Positions 1 through 13,109 of a stretch of DNA of 64,000 nucleotides are shown piece after piece (the stretch's first letter is position 1; every line of letters begins with the position of its first letter). Location of the stretch: the NCBI RefSeq assembly GCF_000002425.4, contig NC_037257.1, forward strand, positions 20,570,208 to 20,634,207. The letters are read 5' to 3'. The notes under the pieces are model-generated. The model did not search any database, had not been told where the DNA came from, and was given only the letters and a program-made list of their open reading frames with translations. Source of the stretch: Physcomitrium patens. Taxonomy: Eukaryota > Streptophyta > Bryopsida > Funariales > Funariaceae. Position numbers and translations under genes: made by a program.

Positions 1-415
1 GGATTTGATTTAGAGTTTAAGACTTGATTATAATTTGATTAAGATTTTATTAGAATTAATTTAGGATTTTTTTAGCATTATATTAAATTTTAGTTGGACT
101 TCATTTAAGTTTTTTATTTTTGATATTTTTAAAATATTTCTTTGATATTTTTTAAAAAATTCTATTTTATTATTTCTCTATAATTTTTTATTATATATAT
201 AAAGGTTAATTCATGATTTTTTATGTTTTTTTTATAATTTCATTAAGATTTCTTTTAGATTTGATTAAAATTTGATTAGCATTGTTAAAATTTAATGAAA
301 ATTTATTTAAGATTCTATTAGAATTATTACAAATTTATTATTATAAATTCTATTTTACCTTCTATAATAAGGTATTTCATACATTTTTAAGCAAATTTCA
401 TAGAATATAACAATA
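1..415. repeat. AT-rich inverted-repeat arm (partner 3780-4200)
   Basis: Read in reverse complement, this stretch aligns by eye with 3780-4200. Shared landmarks include ACAATGCTAATCAA, runs of AAATTATAAAAAAA, and a degenerate motif like CTTAATCAAATTCTAAAT. No coding is visible. The two arms enclose the chromovirus debris at 415-3745. They could be two copies of one dispersed repeat or a palindromic rearrangement. Confidence 0.5.
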
Positions 416-1600
416 ACAAGTCTTTTTTTACTCAATAAGATGTTTAAAATGTATTGCTTTAATTTGCATATCTTCTACTTCCAAATAAATGTATTGAAAA
501 GACATTGGTATAGCAATTGATTAATAAAAACATTAAAGCATGTGTATGTGATGTTTAGATCAAAGTTTAAAAAGCCAATTGTCATACTTCACATCAAAGT
601 CAATTACTTGGCTCAATTTTTGAGGATCAAATGAGTTCAACATTAATTTCTTTACCTTATATTATAATTTTTATAAAAACTAGCTAATGAATTCAATATC
701 ATTCTACTTAATATAAAACCTAAAATTTGTTTTAAATGTGAAGCATATAACATTATTAATCAATTGTCTCATTCCAAAATATAAATCTTATTGGTTACAA
801 TACAAATTGCATCATGCTTTCTATATATGTATCAAAATTTTGCCAAATAATCTTCTAATTTATCCATTATTAAATTTCATTGTTAAAAAAAAAAAAAAAA
901 ACCAAAAAAAAAACCAAAAAAAAAAACCAAAATAAATCAAAATTTGAAAGTAGTGTTTTAATAAATCTAACTTATGATCATAGAATTGAATAGCTTTGAG
1001 ATTGAAGTTCTATCACTAGTTGTATTTAATTGATGAATCTTCAAAATTTTAATCTTGTACCATCAAACTTCTCAAATAAGATAAATTTTGATTTTTTAAT
1101 ACTTGAATAATGTTATATCATAAGAGAAGTAACATGATTTTATATAGATATTGAAATAGCTCCAATCATCTTTACCTCTTCATTTCATATCAATATTATT
1201 TTTTTATGTCATGGTAAATTGAGTTGATACATATTAATCATTAATTCTTTCAATTATTCTTGTATTTAAGCCATCGTACTCTATATTTTAACAAGTTTTG
1301 CCTTGATAATATAATAAGAAAAAAGACATCAAAATTATTTAAGATAAATAAAAAAAATTAAAAATAAATAAAAAATCTAAAAATAATATCAATTTTGAAG
1401 TAAGTAATTTACAACTTCTAATATGCTTAATTCTTATCAAGAATATAAAATAATGTATTCTTAATCAAAAAAAGACAAAGCTTTGATATTTTAAGTACAC
1501 TCTTGTCAACTTGAAAGGACAAGAATTCAAAGAATATAAATAAGAGGTTTTTATTTTAAAAAAATGACTAGAAAGAAAGAAATAAATATGTATATTTATT
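415..1600 (-). mobile_element. Ty3/gypsy chromovirus relic: gag, primer site, LTR edge
   Basis: The minus strand follows the 5' part of the element at 27808-34163: an LTR edge (about 1520-1600), a primer-binding region (about 1475-1500, a decayed form of the tRNA-Met-type TGGTATCAGAGC), a leader, then the whole gag region from about 1305 down to 415. Landmarks in reverse complement are the gag start near 1300, CATCAAACTTCTC near 1060 and TTTGCATATCTTCTACTTCC near 465. An A/C-rich low-complexity run (884-935) interrupts it. The relic is heavily decayed with many breaks, and no pol follows. It is clearly older than the element at 27.8 kb. Confidence 0.75.
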
Positions 1601-1614
1601 ATGAATATACATAT

Positions 1615-1745
1615 TTATTCCAATATTTATCTATATGACAAGAGAGAAGTAAATAAAAGTAGATTAATTTCATAATATCTTCTAAAAAAGCTTCCTAAAA
1701 GCTTCATAAATGCAATTTTGACTTTACATGTATTTATAGTTGTGA
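1615..1745 (+). mobile_element. Chromovirus LTR fragment (U3 start)
   Basis: This matches the first 120 or so bases of the LTR at 27808, including AAAAGCTTCCTA followed by AAGCTTCATA and then TTTGACTT. It lies next to the minus-strand relic but in the opposite orientation, so at least two insertion or rearrangement events met here. Confidence 0.55.
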
Positions 1746-1832
1746 GGGTAAATATCTCTCTCAATTCAAATCACAAGATGATCTTAATTAAGAGCTTCTT
1801 GTAATTGATGGTATAAAGTAGAAGATACAATA

Positions 1833-1868
<36 letters not shown>

Positions 1869-2984
1869 AATAAAATAGGTACAATTAAGTAATTACATAC
1901 AACAAAAGTAGTCTATAATTTATTTATTAAGTTTTCATCTAATAAAATATTAAATAAAATATTAAATAAAATATTTTTAAATAATTTATTTTATTATCTT
2001 TCTAGTGATATAAGAAACATATAAATTAAAATTACTATGAATAAGTTATAAAAGTTTAAAGATAGGAAGTGAATAGTTAAAAAGTTATCTAAAAATATTT
2101 TATCTCAAGGATAATTTGCTCATAGATCAAAGACTTGAGCCTCACCAAGGCTCACTTGTAGTATATATGGATTGTCTAAAGAAGCCTTGAGGCCTTAGTC
2201 TTATCTTCTTACCTACATCTAAGATGCTAAAATCCATATGGGACTTATGCACCTCCCTTCTTACAAGGACTAAACTAGTTGCTAGTCCTCTTATTTTCTG
2301 CTAGTAGAATTCATATTTTTATGTTTTTGACTTCACTATGGTATTTAAAAAATACTCAAAGAGCTTAGGAACCTTGTATGGCCTTCAAATCTTATTCCAT
2401 TTTTTTCATAATGGCTCCCAAAGTGATAAAATTCAATTTTACCAAAAACTTAAAAATTTCTCTAAAAATTTCTAAATAATTCTAAATAAATTCTAAAAAA
2501 TCTTATAATATTTTCATAATAATAATATCTATTTGAAACTATATTTTTCTACCTTTATAATTTTTTATAGTAATAAAATAAATTTAAATCCACTAAAAAA
2601 TTTATATTTTATATAATTAACTAAAAAGACATGCAGTTCTTTTAGATGCTTCTTCTAACTACTAACTAATTATTGATAGGATTTTTATAAGTAATGCATA
2701 TAGCTAAAAGGCCAATAAAGATATTAATTTGAATAAATAATCCTAAATACTTAACAATAAGTAAAAATACTAAATCAACTAAATTAATTACCTTTAAGAC
2801 TTATTAAAATTTAATTTTTTGTAATTTTTTTTTAATAAAACTTTTATAAATTATAAATAATTTTAAATTCTAAAAAATAATTAAATAATAAAAAGACTCT
2901 TTGAACATAATATTTATATAATTAAATGATTTATAACTATATTTTTAATCAATCTATCAATTAAGATGCATTGGTAGGACTTAT
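1746..2984. other. AT-rich intergenic stretch without a recognisable gene
   Basis: It contains an (ATA)n/(AATA)n microsatellite at about 1828-1874 and a slightly less AT-rich patch at 2110-2300 (GCCTCACCAAGGCTCACTTG) that looks like decayed repeat DNA but matches nothing else seen here. No convincing coding frame or RNA gene is visible on either strand. Confidence 0.6.
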
Positions 2985-3315
2985 AATAGTTGATTAATAA
3001 ATTAGAAATTTGGTCAAAAAGTTAACCACATATCACATATGTTGGTAGCTTGTGGAATAAGTTAACTATATGGAGCATCTATAGAAAACTTGCCTTATAA
3101 GTTAAAAATATGTCTTATAAAGTCAACACATGTTGGAGGTCCTACAGGACATTGTCATATAGCTCCTAATTAGAGAGTATATATAGAGGCAAGAGTGAAG
3201 CCTTCTTAACTCTTTTCAATGCTTTTTAGTCCTTAGTCTTATTTCAAGACTTTTTAGTCTTCTTGTCTCTAACAATAGCTAGTTTAGTTTAATGTTTCAT
3301 TATTTTTAAGAAATT
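2985..3315 (+). mobile_element. Chromovirus LTR relic
   Basis: It aligns with the 3' two-thirds of the LTR at 27808-28348. It retains TGGAGGTCCTA, the TATA region AGTATATATAGAGGCAAGAG and a terminal part ending near CAATAGCTAGTTTAG. No internal sequence follows, so it is a solo or truncated LTR. Confidence 0.7.
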
Positions 3316-3394
3316 ATCTAGAATTTTTGAGTGGCATAAGAATGTCTTGGTCTTTCAATTCTTCAAGATTCATACATTTGAAAATATTTTAGAA

Positions 3395-3745
3395 AAAACT
3401 AGAATAACTATTGTTAAAATATTAAAAAAACTAAAAAGCTCTTAAAGCTAGACTAGAAGCAAGAAAGGATTTAATAAGAATGAAGATGTTTTTATTCTTG
3501 TCTCTATATGTACTATCTAACAACAAGCTATATGGTGACATTGTATAGAACCTTTGACATATTTCTAATTTATAAGGCACATATTAAACTTGCATAATAA
3601 GCTTCGTATATGTGCACCTTACATCCAACTTGTATCATAAGTGACCAACATGTATGACACATGGCCAACTTGTTGACAAAATATTTAACATATTAATCAC
3701 TTGTAGATATATTGTTGTATTTTGTAAAGTTTGCTTGAGAATGCA
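3395..3745 (-). mobile_element. Chromovirus LTR relic, inverted
   Basis: The reverse complement matches the same LTR family: ACATGGCCAACTTGTTGAC at about 3658 is the complement of the LTR motif near 27965, and AGAAGCAAGAAAGGA near 3452 matches the LTR 3' part. It faces the relic at 2985-3315 tail to tail, about 80 bp apart, forming an imperfect inverted pair. Confidence 0.7.
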
Positions 3746-3779
3746 TTAGGCACTTGATTGTAGGAAGTAAAATAGAACT

Positions 3780-4200
3780 TGCAATAAGAAGTTTCTTATA
3801 ACTCTTATAGAATTGTAAACAAAATCCAATTTAATTATAACAATGCTAATCAATCTTTAATTAAATCTCAAAAGAAGTCTCAAAGAAATTATAAAAAAAT
3901 ATAAAGAAATTATAATTAAATTTAATAAAATATATATAATAATAAAATATTTTTAAAATATTTTTAAAATATTAAAAATAGAAATTTTAATTGAATCCTC
4001 AAAAAATTCTAAAAAATTGAAATTAAATTTCAATAAAATATTAAATAAATCCTAATCAAATCTTAAATCTTAATCGAATCTTAAATAAATCTTAATAAAA
4101 TTCTAAATCCGAATCAAATCTTAATTCTTAATCAAATCCTAAATAAATCTTAATCAAATTCTAAATCCTAACCAAAACCTAAGTGAATCTTAATCAATTA
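3780..4200. repeat. AT-rich inverted-repeat arm (partner 1-415) with quasi-tandem motif
   Basis: This is the reverse-complement partner of 1-415. Positions 4020-4200 are a string of degenerate copies of CTTAATCAAATCCTAAAT. No coding is seen. Confidence 0.5.
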
Positions 4201-5172
4201 CTATAGCTATTTGAAACCTTAATAAATATGAATTGAATTATTTATCTTGACTAAAATTTCATCCAAACTTCAATCCACAAAAAAATTTACAAGCACATAA
4301 AATTTGAGAAGAATCAAACTCACCAATTGAAAGAAAAGTTCTCAAACCCACTCGGATGTTTGTCACCCTTCTTTTCCAATTTGAATGTTGATCTCCAAAC
4401 AAATATTTTTCCTTGCCAAACTATTTAATTACTCCAAAAATTGGATGGTATGTAAATATGTAAGTCTAAATTTCTCTTACCAATTCTTGCTTCAATTGAA
4501 TTAGCAGATGTTGCAAGATCATAAAAAACCCTCATTGACCCTTAATTTCAATTATCTAAAATCATAATCCACAAAACTCTCATAACCTTCAATCTAACTA
4601 CTTAATTGACATAAACACAAATTCACAATAAGTATACCGACCAATTGACAAATTTTTACTTATAAATATATTATGGCACTTACAAAATTATCAAATTTAT
4701 GATTTTTTTTTTTTATAAAATCTAAATCCACACAATACATCTCTTACTTTGAAAAGATCTCAAAACCTCAATATACCTTCAAATCACATGAAATTAACTC
4801 TGAAAAGGCCTCTCACAAGTCTACTCTCAAATCTTATTCTCTAATTGACTAAAGAATCCCAAAGTTGCTATAGGTGTGTGGTTTTGTGCCTTGGGATCTG
4901 ATTTCAACCTTGATTCACAACTAGTCCTTTTTAGATATTAATTCTTGGTATTTTGATTTTTTTTTTTTTCTATTTTTTTTAATTATCTCCTAAAATTTTA
5001 TATATTAATTATAGACCTCATTTATTTTGATTTGGCTCATTTATGTCCCTATAAAATAAGTATAAGTCTCTTCTACAAGAAGGCAATATTAGCACTTATT
5101 AATTTTTACTACCTCCTTGTTTATTATTTATATTTTAAAGATAATTTGCTAAAATATTTTCATTTAGCTCTT

Positions 5173-5210
<38 letters not shown>

Positions 5211-6136
5211 AACCTAATAGTTGTATTACTACATGATAATGTCTAAACGTAAAGCCATATCTATGAAGCTTCTTCACAAGATATTATCAAATTTATTTAT
5301 TTTTACTTATTTCTATTTATTAATACTATTTAAGTAATTATTGGAATAAATATGGATGTTTATGACTAAAGATGTTATTATGAAAAGAAATTTAAATTTA
5401 TTTTAAATCACTTCTTTTTATTTGAAAAAAAATTAAGTTTTAACCATTAAGGCAATGTTACTCAAAGAAACTCTCCTTTATAATAGCATGTAAGCAATGT
5501 GCTACACAAAACATCAAATTCATATTATGGATGAAATTTGACATTGAAAGCTTTGTCTTAGAATGTTTCGTCAAAGGCCCCTACCCCTAGAATAAAGGCC
5601 AATTGATACCTAGTATTAGATGAATAAAAAAAAATTCACAAAACTCTCCGTACCAAAGCATTTTAAAATATTTTAACATCCCAAGAATTAGTTGCCCTCA
5701 AAATTTGAGGCAGCTACCTGCATCCATCTCTATCGACAACTCTATCTATGGATGACCAGCGGATGAAGTAAAAATAAGTAAAGGTGCGAGCTGGGTTGAG
5801 TACCTGCTCTGTGAAATTGCTGCTGAAGCGACTCTATCAGTGTACAGGTTTTGGTATCAAGTCTGAAATTTCTAACAATCATCTTTTAAAAAAAATCTAA
5901 GCATGATAGAAATTTTTATTTCAGTTTGTTGCTAGGCACAAGGTTGTTTGTGCAGAGACCGTGAGTAACTGAAGCTTCACAATCATTCACTGGGGCTTCG
6001 TGCCTGTGGAGAGGGAGAGTGGGAGGAAGCTCCTTGTCTCCTCGGCCTCAGCTGGCCCTGTGGTGTTCTCTCCACGATGCATTTGCTGTAACTCTACTGC
6101 ATTCTCTTTTGCTGTCCCCTCTCCGCTGTTGTTGTG
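4201..6136. other. Intergenic DNA and upstream region of SEH1
   Basis: Positions 4201-5690 are AT-rich with a (TA)n run at about 5178-5207 and no recognisable gene. From about 5690 the composition rises in GC and reads like the promoter and leader of SEH1. No TATA box or start site can be assigned with confidence. Confidence 0.45.
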
Positions 6137-8517
6137 ATGGCCTCCAACTCTACTTCCTCGATCTTGCCTTTACTCACTTTGCCCGACGACGTGACGCATA
6201 CTGCTTGGAATTCTTCGTCTTCGCGCCTCGCTCTGGCCTCGCACTCCGGCACTCTTCACGTCTGGGCCTATCCTCCTTCCGTCCATTCTCCCGCTACCTC
6301 CTGGCAGGCATGCTCTTTCTCCTCCTTCCCATTGTTGTTTGTTTGTTGTTTTGTTTTGTTCCTTTCTTTCTTTTCTTTGCAATTTTTATTTTTTATTTTT
6401 TATTTTTGTGTATTATTTTCTCCCTTGGTTTGTAATTTTCATCTTAGGTTTTTTCTCAACCTATTTCGCCCTTTTCCTCTACTACCTGTGTCCAGGCTCA
6501 TGATGCTCCCATCCTTAAAGTCGTCTGGGCTCCTCCTGAATTTGGCCACCTGCTGGCCACCTGCGCCACTGATGGATCCGTCTCTCTGTGGGAAGAGATT
6601 TCTTCGAGTAAGTACTGTTGCAGCAGCTCAACTTTCAGGTCGTTGTTAGCATTATCTTTCTCTCTTTACTCAAGAGCATGAATTTGAGGGATTAGGGTTG
6701 AATTGTGCTATCTACGTTTTGCAGAGGATGCCGGAATCGAGTGGAGATTGGTGTGTCAATTCCCAGAGAATCAGACCCCTGTTCTGGATTTTGTGTTCGG
6801 GAGTTGCTTATCAGGACTAAAAATTGTAATGATCACTCTTTTTCCGTGGAGCTCATAGTTTTCTATCCGGAATAATGCCAGTTCGAATTGATGTCATATT
6901 GTCCTTTCGCTCCTGCTCCAGGTTTAGGATTTGTTTGTGTGTGCTGTTTTTATTTATTTAGTTAGTTAGTTACATATCCTCCTTTTTTTATTTATTTTTT
7001 GGCAGCGCACGTTCTCTTGTATGTTGAGGAGGTTGAGTTTTATTTCTGGAACAGGTCACGGCCGGAGGTGATGGACATATTAAGATTTATGAGACCGCAA
7101 GCACACTTGAGCTAAGGAAATGGCAACTGCAGGTACATCACTTTGTTATTAGAGCCTGTGTAAATGTTGCCGAACGTTTTTTTTTTTTTTTTTAATCTCT
7201 CTAGCAGCTGGGTTTCTCTTTTTTGATCTTTAGTGATATGCTGCCGCTGTTCTGCTGCCGAAGGCCTTGGGCAGCTTGAATTAGAGGGTTTGGTTTAACT
7301 TTTGCTAGATGTGATAAATAGTTTGTCGTAGCTGTATCAGAAGCTCATCATGTAACGGTTTGTACATGTGTGTCTATCGGTTGAAAGCAAGCCTAATTTT
7401 TGGGGAAGGAACTTCTATGTAACTCTTCACGTCACAGGCTGAATTCCCAAATGTGGCCAATTTGAAAGAGGGTATTGCGCGCATAACGTGCACCTCTGCT
7501 TCCATCTCTTGGAGACCTCCTGTGGATTCTGTTCAGAGGCCAGTATTCGCGCTGGGTTATTGTACGTCTTCTCAACAGTTTAGCACTGCCAAGGTAAGAG
7601 AAATATGGCCCATTAGTATGCAGAGAATTTCATTTGTAGAGTTTCGAGTCTTATGCGATAAGTGACTTTAAATTAGTATGTTGACCTCAGCGAAAGAGAG
7701 GACCTCAGTTGACCATGTTCGTGGTTTGGGGCATCAGATCTGGGAGTTTGCGGAGGCATATCAACGATGGCAGATGATAGCTGAGTTACGAGAGTCACAT
7801 GAAAAGCCCGAGCCTGTTCATCATATGTCTTGGGCACCTAACGTGGGCAGGTAAGTCCTGTTTCTTTTCTGAATTTTCTGACTATCGCTTTTTTTTTTTC
7901 AATATATTAAAAAGTTTCACTAGGTCTTTGAGAGGTGAAATCTCTCTGGTCTTCTCTACATGTAACTGGGAATACGTAATCTTGGAAATTTGTAAACTAT
8001 GATGGTTTCTTGTGTGCTATTTTTGAGCAGGCCATTTGAGCTCATCGCTGTGGCCTCTGGAAAATCGGTATCAATCTGGAGACTGGAGTTCCCTTTAGAT
8101 TCGCAAGGAAGACTAGTTGTGACACGTGCAGCTCGTCTTATTGACCACAATGGAGAGGTGCTTGCCTCAACCCTAAATGGCTCTGACGCTGTCCTTGTCT
8201 CAAAGAAAGGGGTGGACTCAGTTTTGTCAAAGACCATAATCCTGAAGTGCGGAGGGATTGAGGCTTGAGAACTAGGTTCAATCAAGTCTCAAAGATTCTT
8301 ATATATGTACCTTTCTCCAACTCTCTTTGAGCAAAGTGCAGATGTTTGACATGGTGCGATTTGATCGCAGGTTTCTCACTTGGACTGGGACATGACTGGC
8401 ATGACCTTAGCTACTTCGGGTAGTGATGGTACAGTTCGGCTTTGGCAATCCAACTTTAGTGGGCAGTGGCAACAGCAAGGAATTGTCAAGAGCGTAAAAG
8501 ACTCTTACAAGCGTTGA
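6137..8517 (+). CDS. SEH1: SEH1-like WD40 nucleoporin (eight exons)
   Basis: This is a WD40 beta-propeller protein of the Nup107-160 (Y) complex of the nuclear pore, also a family member of the SEA/GATOR complex. Exons by reading frame and splice sites: 6137-6307, 6496-6607, 6725-6825, 7055-7132, 7438-7593, 7738-7850, 8031-8157 and 8371-8517. They total 1005 nt, or 334 aa, close to the roughly 326 aa of Arabidopsis SEH1. Seen directly are family-typical blocks: DGSVSLWEE (exon 2), DGHIKIYE and LRKWQLQAEFPNV (exons 4-5), SWAPNVGRPFELIAVAS (exons 6-7), and HNGEVSHLDWDMTGMTLATS with DGTVRLWQSN (exons 7-8). The ATG at 6137 opens the first blade. All introns are GT-AG except the first, which must start with GC (CAG then GCATGC at 6308) to keep the frame. 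All exons join in phase, so the gene looks functional. Confidence 0.93.
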
Positions 8518-11134
8518 AGCTGTCCTTCATTCGTGCGAGATATCGACGACAATTAAAGGCGGTTATTATCAGTAATTGACCAGACACTCGACTATGCACC
8601 ATATCTGTATACCTTTGAACACACTATCTAGAATCGAATGTCTAAGTTGGCAGCATGGTCCGATACATCACACTTTTGATTAGTTTCAAGTGTATAGCAA
8701 CTAGAAGGGACGTGGACGACAATTGCACTCCCCTCCGAGGAAGTCATTCCTACATCGTAATGAACTAATGACGTGAGAAGTCAACATTGAAGAGCTGTGA
8801 GATTTTTCTTTCATGAAGATAATAGCGCAGAAATTTTATGTTGTAAATGAGATACCGTATTGGGTCAATGTCCGTTCCTGAAGATTTCAAACGAAGGAAA
8901 CGATATGGAATGATTGGTTGAGTTTTGAAACGAGTCTAGTAAGTCTGAACGATTGACTCGAGCAGCTGTCTAGTGCTGAAGGATGTTGTCATACACGTTA
9001 TGGAAGACGGAGCATCGAAGGGTTGGTGACGACTCTGCGTACACGATGGATAGCTATGACAACAACTAAAAAATACATTCAATTGCCCAAGCTTTGCAGC
9101 AAAAATCACGAGGAATATTACAGCTTTTTCGTAACCCACATAATATGAAAAATTATTTTGATCTGTAATTCCCATGATAAATCAGAATTGCATCAATAAA
9201 TGCCAAACTTCAATTAATAGCACACCGTTCCCACTTTACATGGTAAATTTGCGATAAATAACGCTTTACTTTGAATTATCTATTTCACTGTAGCATGAAA
9301 TCTAAATTTGACTTTAATGTATATCCACTGCTGTATATTTAATAAAACTAATATTTCTTTTTAATTTTTAAATTTTAAAGCATTGAATTGTAGGAACTAT
9401 ATAAGTTAAGTGAATTATAAACAAGTTTTATACAATCATTAGCATATACAAGAGTATTTAAATAACCAAGAATTTAATTATAATTCATTAAAGAAATTAA
9501 ATATTTTTATTCTCATTCAAAATAAATATTTTCCTTTCTTAAGTTCCAAACTATAGTAATTGAAAATGCATACAGTTTTAACTATCAAATAGCTTATATT
9601 CATATATCAAAGTTAAAATCTATAAATAAGATATCACAATATAAAATAAATATATAAATCTTCTATCCTTCGATGAGTTATATTAGATTTTTTTCTTTCA
9701 GAATCTACCAAATTTATTAATTGAAATATAATTTATGAAATAATTATTTTAAATAAAAAATTTAATGTTCTCAAAAAATTTAAAATCAAGTGAAATATCT
9801 AAAATATTCTTAAGATTTGAAATATAATATAGCTAAAGATACTTTTGAAATTTTAATTTTATAAAAACATGTTGTAATAAAAAGAACACTTAAGATAAAA
9901 ATATTTTTTTCTAAAAAAAGGTTGAAGTGCATTAAATTAACTAAAGAGATCTTTTCAATGTATAAATTGATTTATAAGCCACAAGAGAAACAAGACTTGA
10001 GAAGAGATGATAAGACTAAAGACGAATTCCATATTGTCTTTAAATATACTCTTTATGCTTTATAAGACTTGTAGGCTTTGTGCAAAATGTATTGTTTTCC
10101 ACTAATTATATATAATGTTTAGTAACAAGAATTAGTAGCCAAGCTACTAAATAGACTTGTTAGAAATCTCTTTAGAAAGTCTTGCTAATAAAGCTACTGA
10201 TAGAATGTTTTAGAGATTTTTAAGAAAAAATATCCTAACAAATTCAATTTAAAAACTTTATACTTGAAGCTTCTTACAGTTTATTATCACTAGAACTTTA
10301 GTATTTGAATTCTTAAACAATCTACTACAACAAACTTGGATAGATTACAAAACATTGTTATTGTATATTTTTTTGTTTATTCTTCTTTTAATTTGAACTT
10401 TAAAAAATTGTTGATTGAATTATTTTTTAAAAATACTTAATATTTACATTAAATCTTAATCTTTTATTCCCTTCACTTGGAACATTGTAATCTAGTAGAA
10501 TATTTTTAGTATTTATTTAATTTTTTATAGATGCAAAATCTATTTTTTCAAGTCAAAATTTTACAATTAAAAAAATTTCAATTTCCTATGTGATATAATA
10601 TTTTATTTTATTTTCTTTTCTTTTTTATCAAAAAATTAAAAAACTATGTTTTTGGTCATTTATTTCTAGATTTTTATTTTTATTTTTTTTTTTTTAAAAT
10701 ACTTTTCAAGCATAGTTTTTTTAAAACTATATCTCTTTGAAAAGATGATTAAAATATTTATGTAATTCTATTATTTTATCTAGTATATGCTTTTCAGATT
10801 TAAAATAAATAGATGGAATGGTTGCATGGAGTATCTACATAACACAAGGCTATCATGTTTCTTTTGCAAACAATTGTATTTTAAAAAGCTTGTAAACTAA
10901 GACTTAAATGAGCTATGATAAATGATTGAGAAACAATTATATTGCAAGACTCTAGTTCTTAATCAAATTTTATACATACTTTTTGAATGAAGATAAAGAA
11001 GGTCTAATAAGATATTAAAATTCAATTATCATTATTTTTTAAAGTTTAATACTAAGGCTACATTATAATTTTAAATTCACAATGCACAATTTTTTGGACA
11101 CTTTTGGACTCTTTTGGACATTCATAACTAACAC

Positions 11135-11180
<46 letters not shown>

Positions 11181-11498
11181 TCATGATTAAAATTTATATT
11201 TAAAATAATAATAATAATAATAATCAAACAATATAAAGACTATAATTGATTAATTTATTGATGTATGTATATATATATATATATATATATGTATGGTTGG
11301 TAACATGAAAATTATATTCAAAAAAGAATGTGATTTAATTATTGCTAAAGCAAATATAATTCTCTAATAAACATTGAGAAAATTTTAAAATAGAAATATA
11401 ATAAAGTTTCTAATATGAATAGTGATAGTATTTATGAGATGATTCTTTAAATTCATACTTTAAACAAGCAAATAAAAAGTAGTAGATTGGATGTATGT

Positions 11499-11545
<47 letters not shown>

Positions 11546-12176
11546 ATTAACAATCTCAAGTAATAGACATTAATATTTGGAAACAAATTGGATTATAAAA
11601 GAATCTATAACAAGGGTTTGTATAAAAAGGAATATAATAATGGTGTAACCTTATATATATATATATATATATATTTAATTAACAATCTCAAGTAATAGAC
11701 ATTAATATTTGGAAGCAAATTGGATTATAAAAGAATCTATAACAAGGGTTTGTATAAAAAGGAATATAATAATGGTGTAACCTTATAAAAATAAAACACG
11801 AAATCCAAATTGACGTATAAAAGTTAAAATCTTAAGGTTCAAAAGAATAAAGTATGTTGTAAATTGAAGTAAACTTAGTTTATATGTATGTATGAGTATG
11901 TATACATACATGTATATTTATATGCACATATAATAAATGCTAACAACTAAAATAATGTATTGAAATCTTTTAACTTCACATTAATTTTTAGATACATATT
12001 TCAGTACCAGAATATAATAATTCAATTTGGGTAATTTTGAAATTGGTCATTGGCACATGACTAATTCATTACTTTGGGTTGAAACTGATTACTGGCTGGC
12101 TTTTCACAACACAAAAGATAAACAAACCGGCCCTTAGTTTTTAGTCAAGTCTTGGATGCAATTATCAAATATATAC

Positions 12177-12212
<36 letters not shown>

Positions 12213-12290
12213 ATATATATATAACAAATAAAACAATAAAAATTTTAAAAAAACATCCGAAGGATATGCCTAGTGAAATTTTATTACAGG
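8518..12290. other. SEH1 3' flank, then AT-rich intergenic DNA
   Basis: The first 600 bases or so have genic composition and probably include the SEH1 3' UTR; no certain poly(A) site can be named. From 9180 the sequence is very AT-rich with (TA)n tracts near 11139-11173, 11268-11290, 11509-11541, 11653-11673 and 12176-12222. A recent tandem duplication is listed separately. No gene is seen on either strand. Confidence 0.6.
11542..11788. repeat. Recent 132-bp tandem duplication
   Basis: Unit one starts at 11542 and unit two at 11674. Each starts TTTAATTAACAATCTCAAG and runs to GGTGTAACCTTATA. The copies differ by about one base (GGAAACAAATT versus GGAAGCAAATT), so the duplication is young. 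Both are preceded by (TA)n, suggesting slippage or unequal exchange at the microsatellite. Confidence 0.9.
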
Positions 12291-13109
12291 TAAAGAGGAG
12301 AGTCCTGAAGATGTGTGCAATGAGAGTAGTTCTGGTGGGAATGTGGAAGCGGAATGCACACTTATGAATGAATGAATATAAGGGACCCAGAGTAGCTTAT
12401 GGGACTTTGGTTGTGGGGGTTGGGGGGAGGGGAGACTGTGGCGAGAGTGTGGAAGTGGCGCTGCCCTGCCCTTGGCTTGGGCTTGGGCGTGGCATGCCAC
12501 AGATATAGTTGAACCGCGGCATCTTTTTTGCACTGGAGGTTGTTGGGCGTGGCGGACAGATTGTCGTGTCGTGAAGGAGGGTCGAATTAATTGAATTAAT
12601 CCACCACCGTTCCATCCTGGTGGTCTTGGGAGATTCCCGAGGACGACCGGGGGATCGGGGAGAGAGGGGACTGACTCATCTCCATTTTTGTAGGGTTCTG
12701 ACTCTCTCGTGGCTTTGTGTTTGCGGGGTAGGCTCTACTACTACTACTACTACTACTCATGATATCATTCAATTGCACGGCACGCCTTCCCTGTATAGTC
12801 CTGGTGCTCGTAATCTCCCGCGTGCAGTGAAATGTTTTTATTGCCACGCTTACCCTAGTATCTCTTGTTTCGCATTGTTCCGGCATGGGCACAGTCTAGG
12901 AGCAGGGTGGTTTCCGAGCCGGCGATAGAGGCGCACAGAGCTAGAACGTGTGGCAAGGTGTTAGGAAAAGGAAGCAGGGACCGAAAGTGTGATGTGCGGT
13001 GAGAGGGTTTTGGAATTGTGCGGACAGAGGCGATTGGAATACCTGGAGATTGATCTTCTTGCTGCGGTGCTGAACAAGGCTTAGGTGAAGGTCTTTCCAA
13101 TTGAGGAGG
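12291..13109 (+). promoter_or_regulatory. Promoter and probable 5' leader of the bHLH gene
   Basis: The composition shifts sharply from AT-rich to GC-rich at about 12290 and stays so up to the bHLH start codon at 13110. It contains a (CTA)n tract at 12734-12757 and a + strand open frame (12620-12928, 102 codons) upstream of the main start, which could act as an upstream ORF if transcribed. Its peptide is low-complexity and unrecognised. Transcription of this stretch is inferred only from composition. Confidence 0.45.

Noticed and set aside
884-935. Poly(A)-like tail suggesting a SINE or LINE end
   Set aside because: The A/C-rich run sits inside the inverted gag relic, with gag similarity on both sides. 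It is a simple-repeat expansion.
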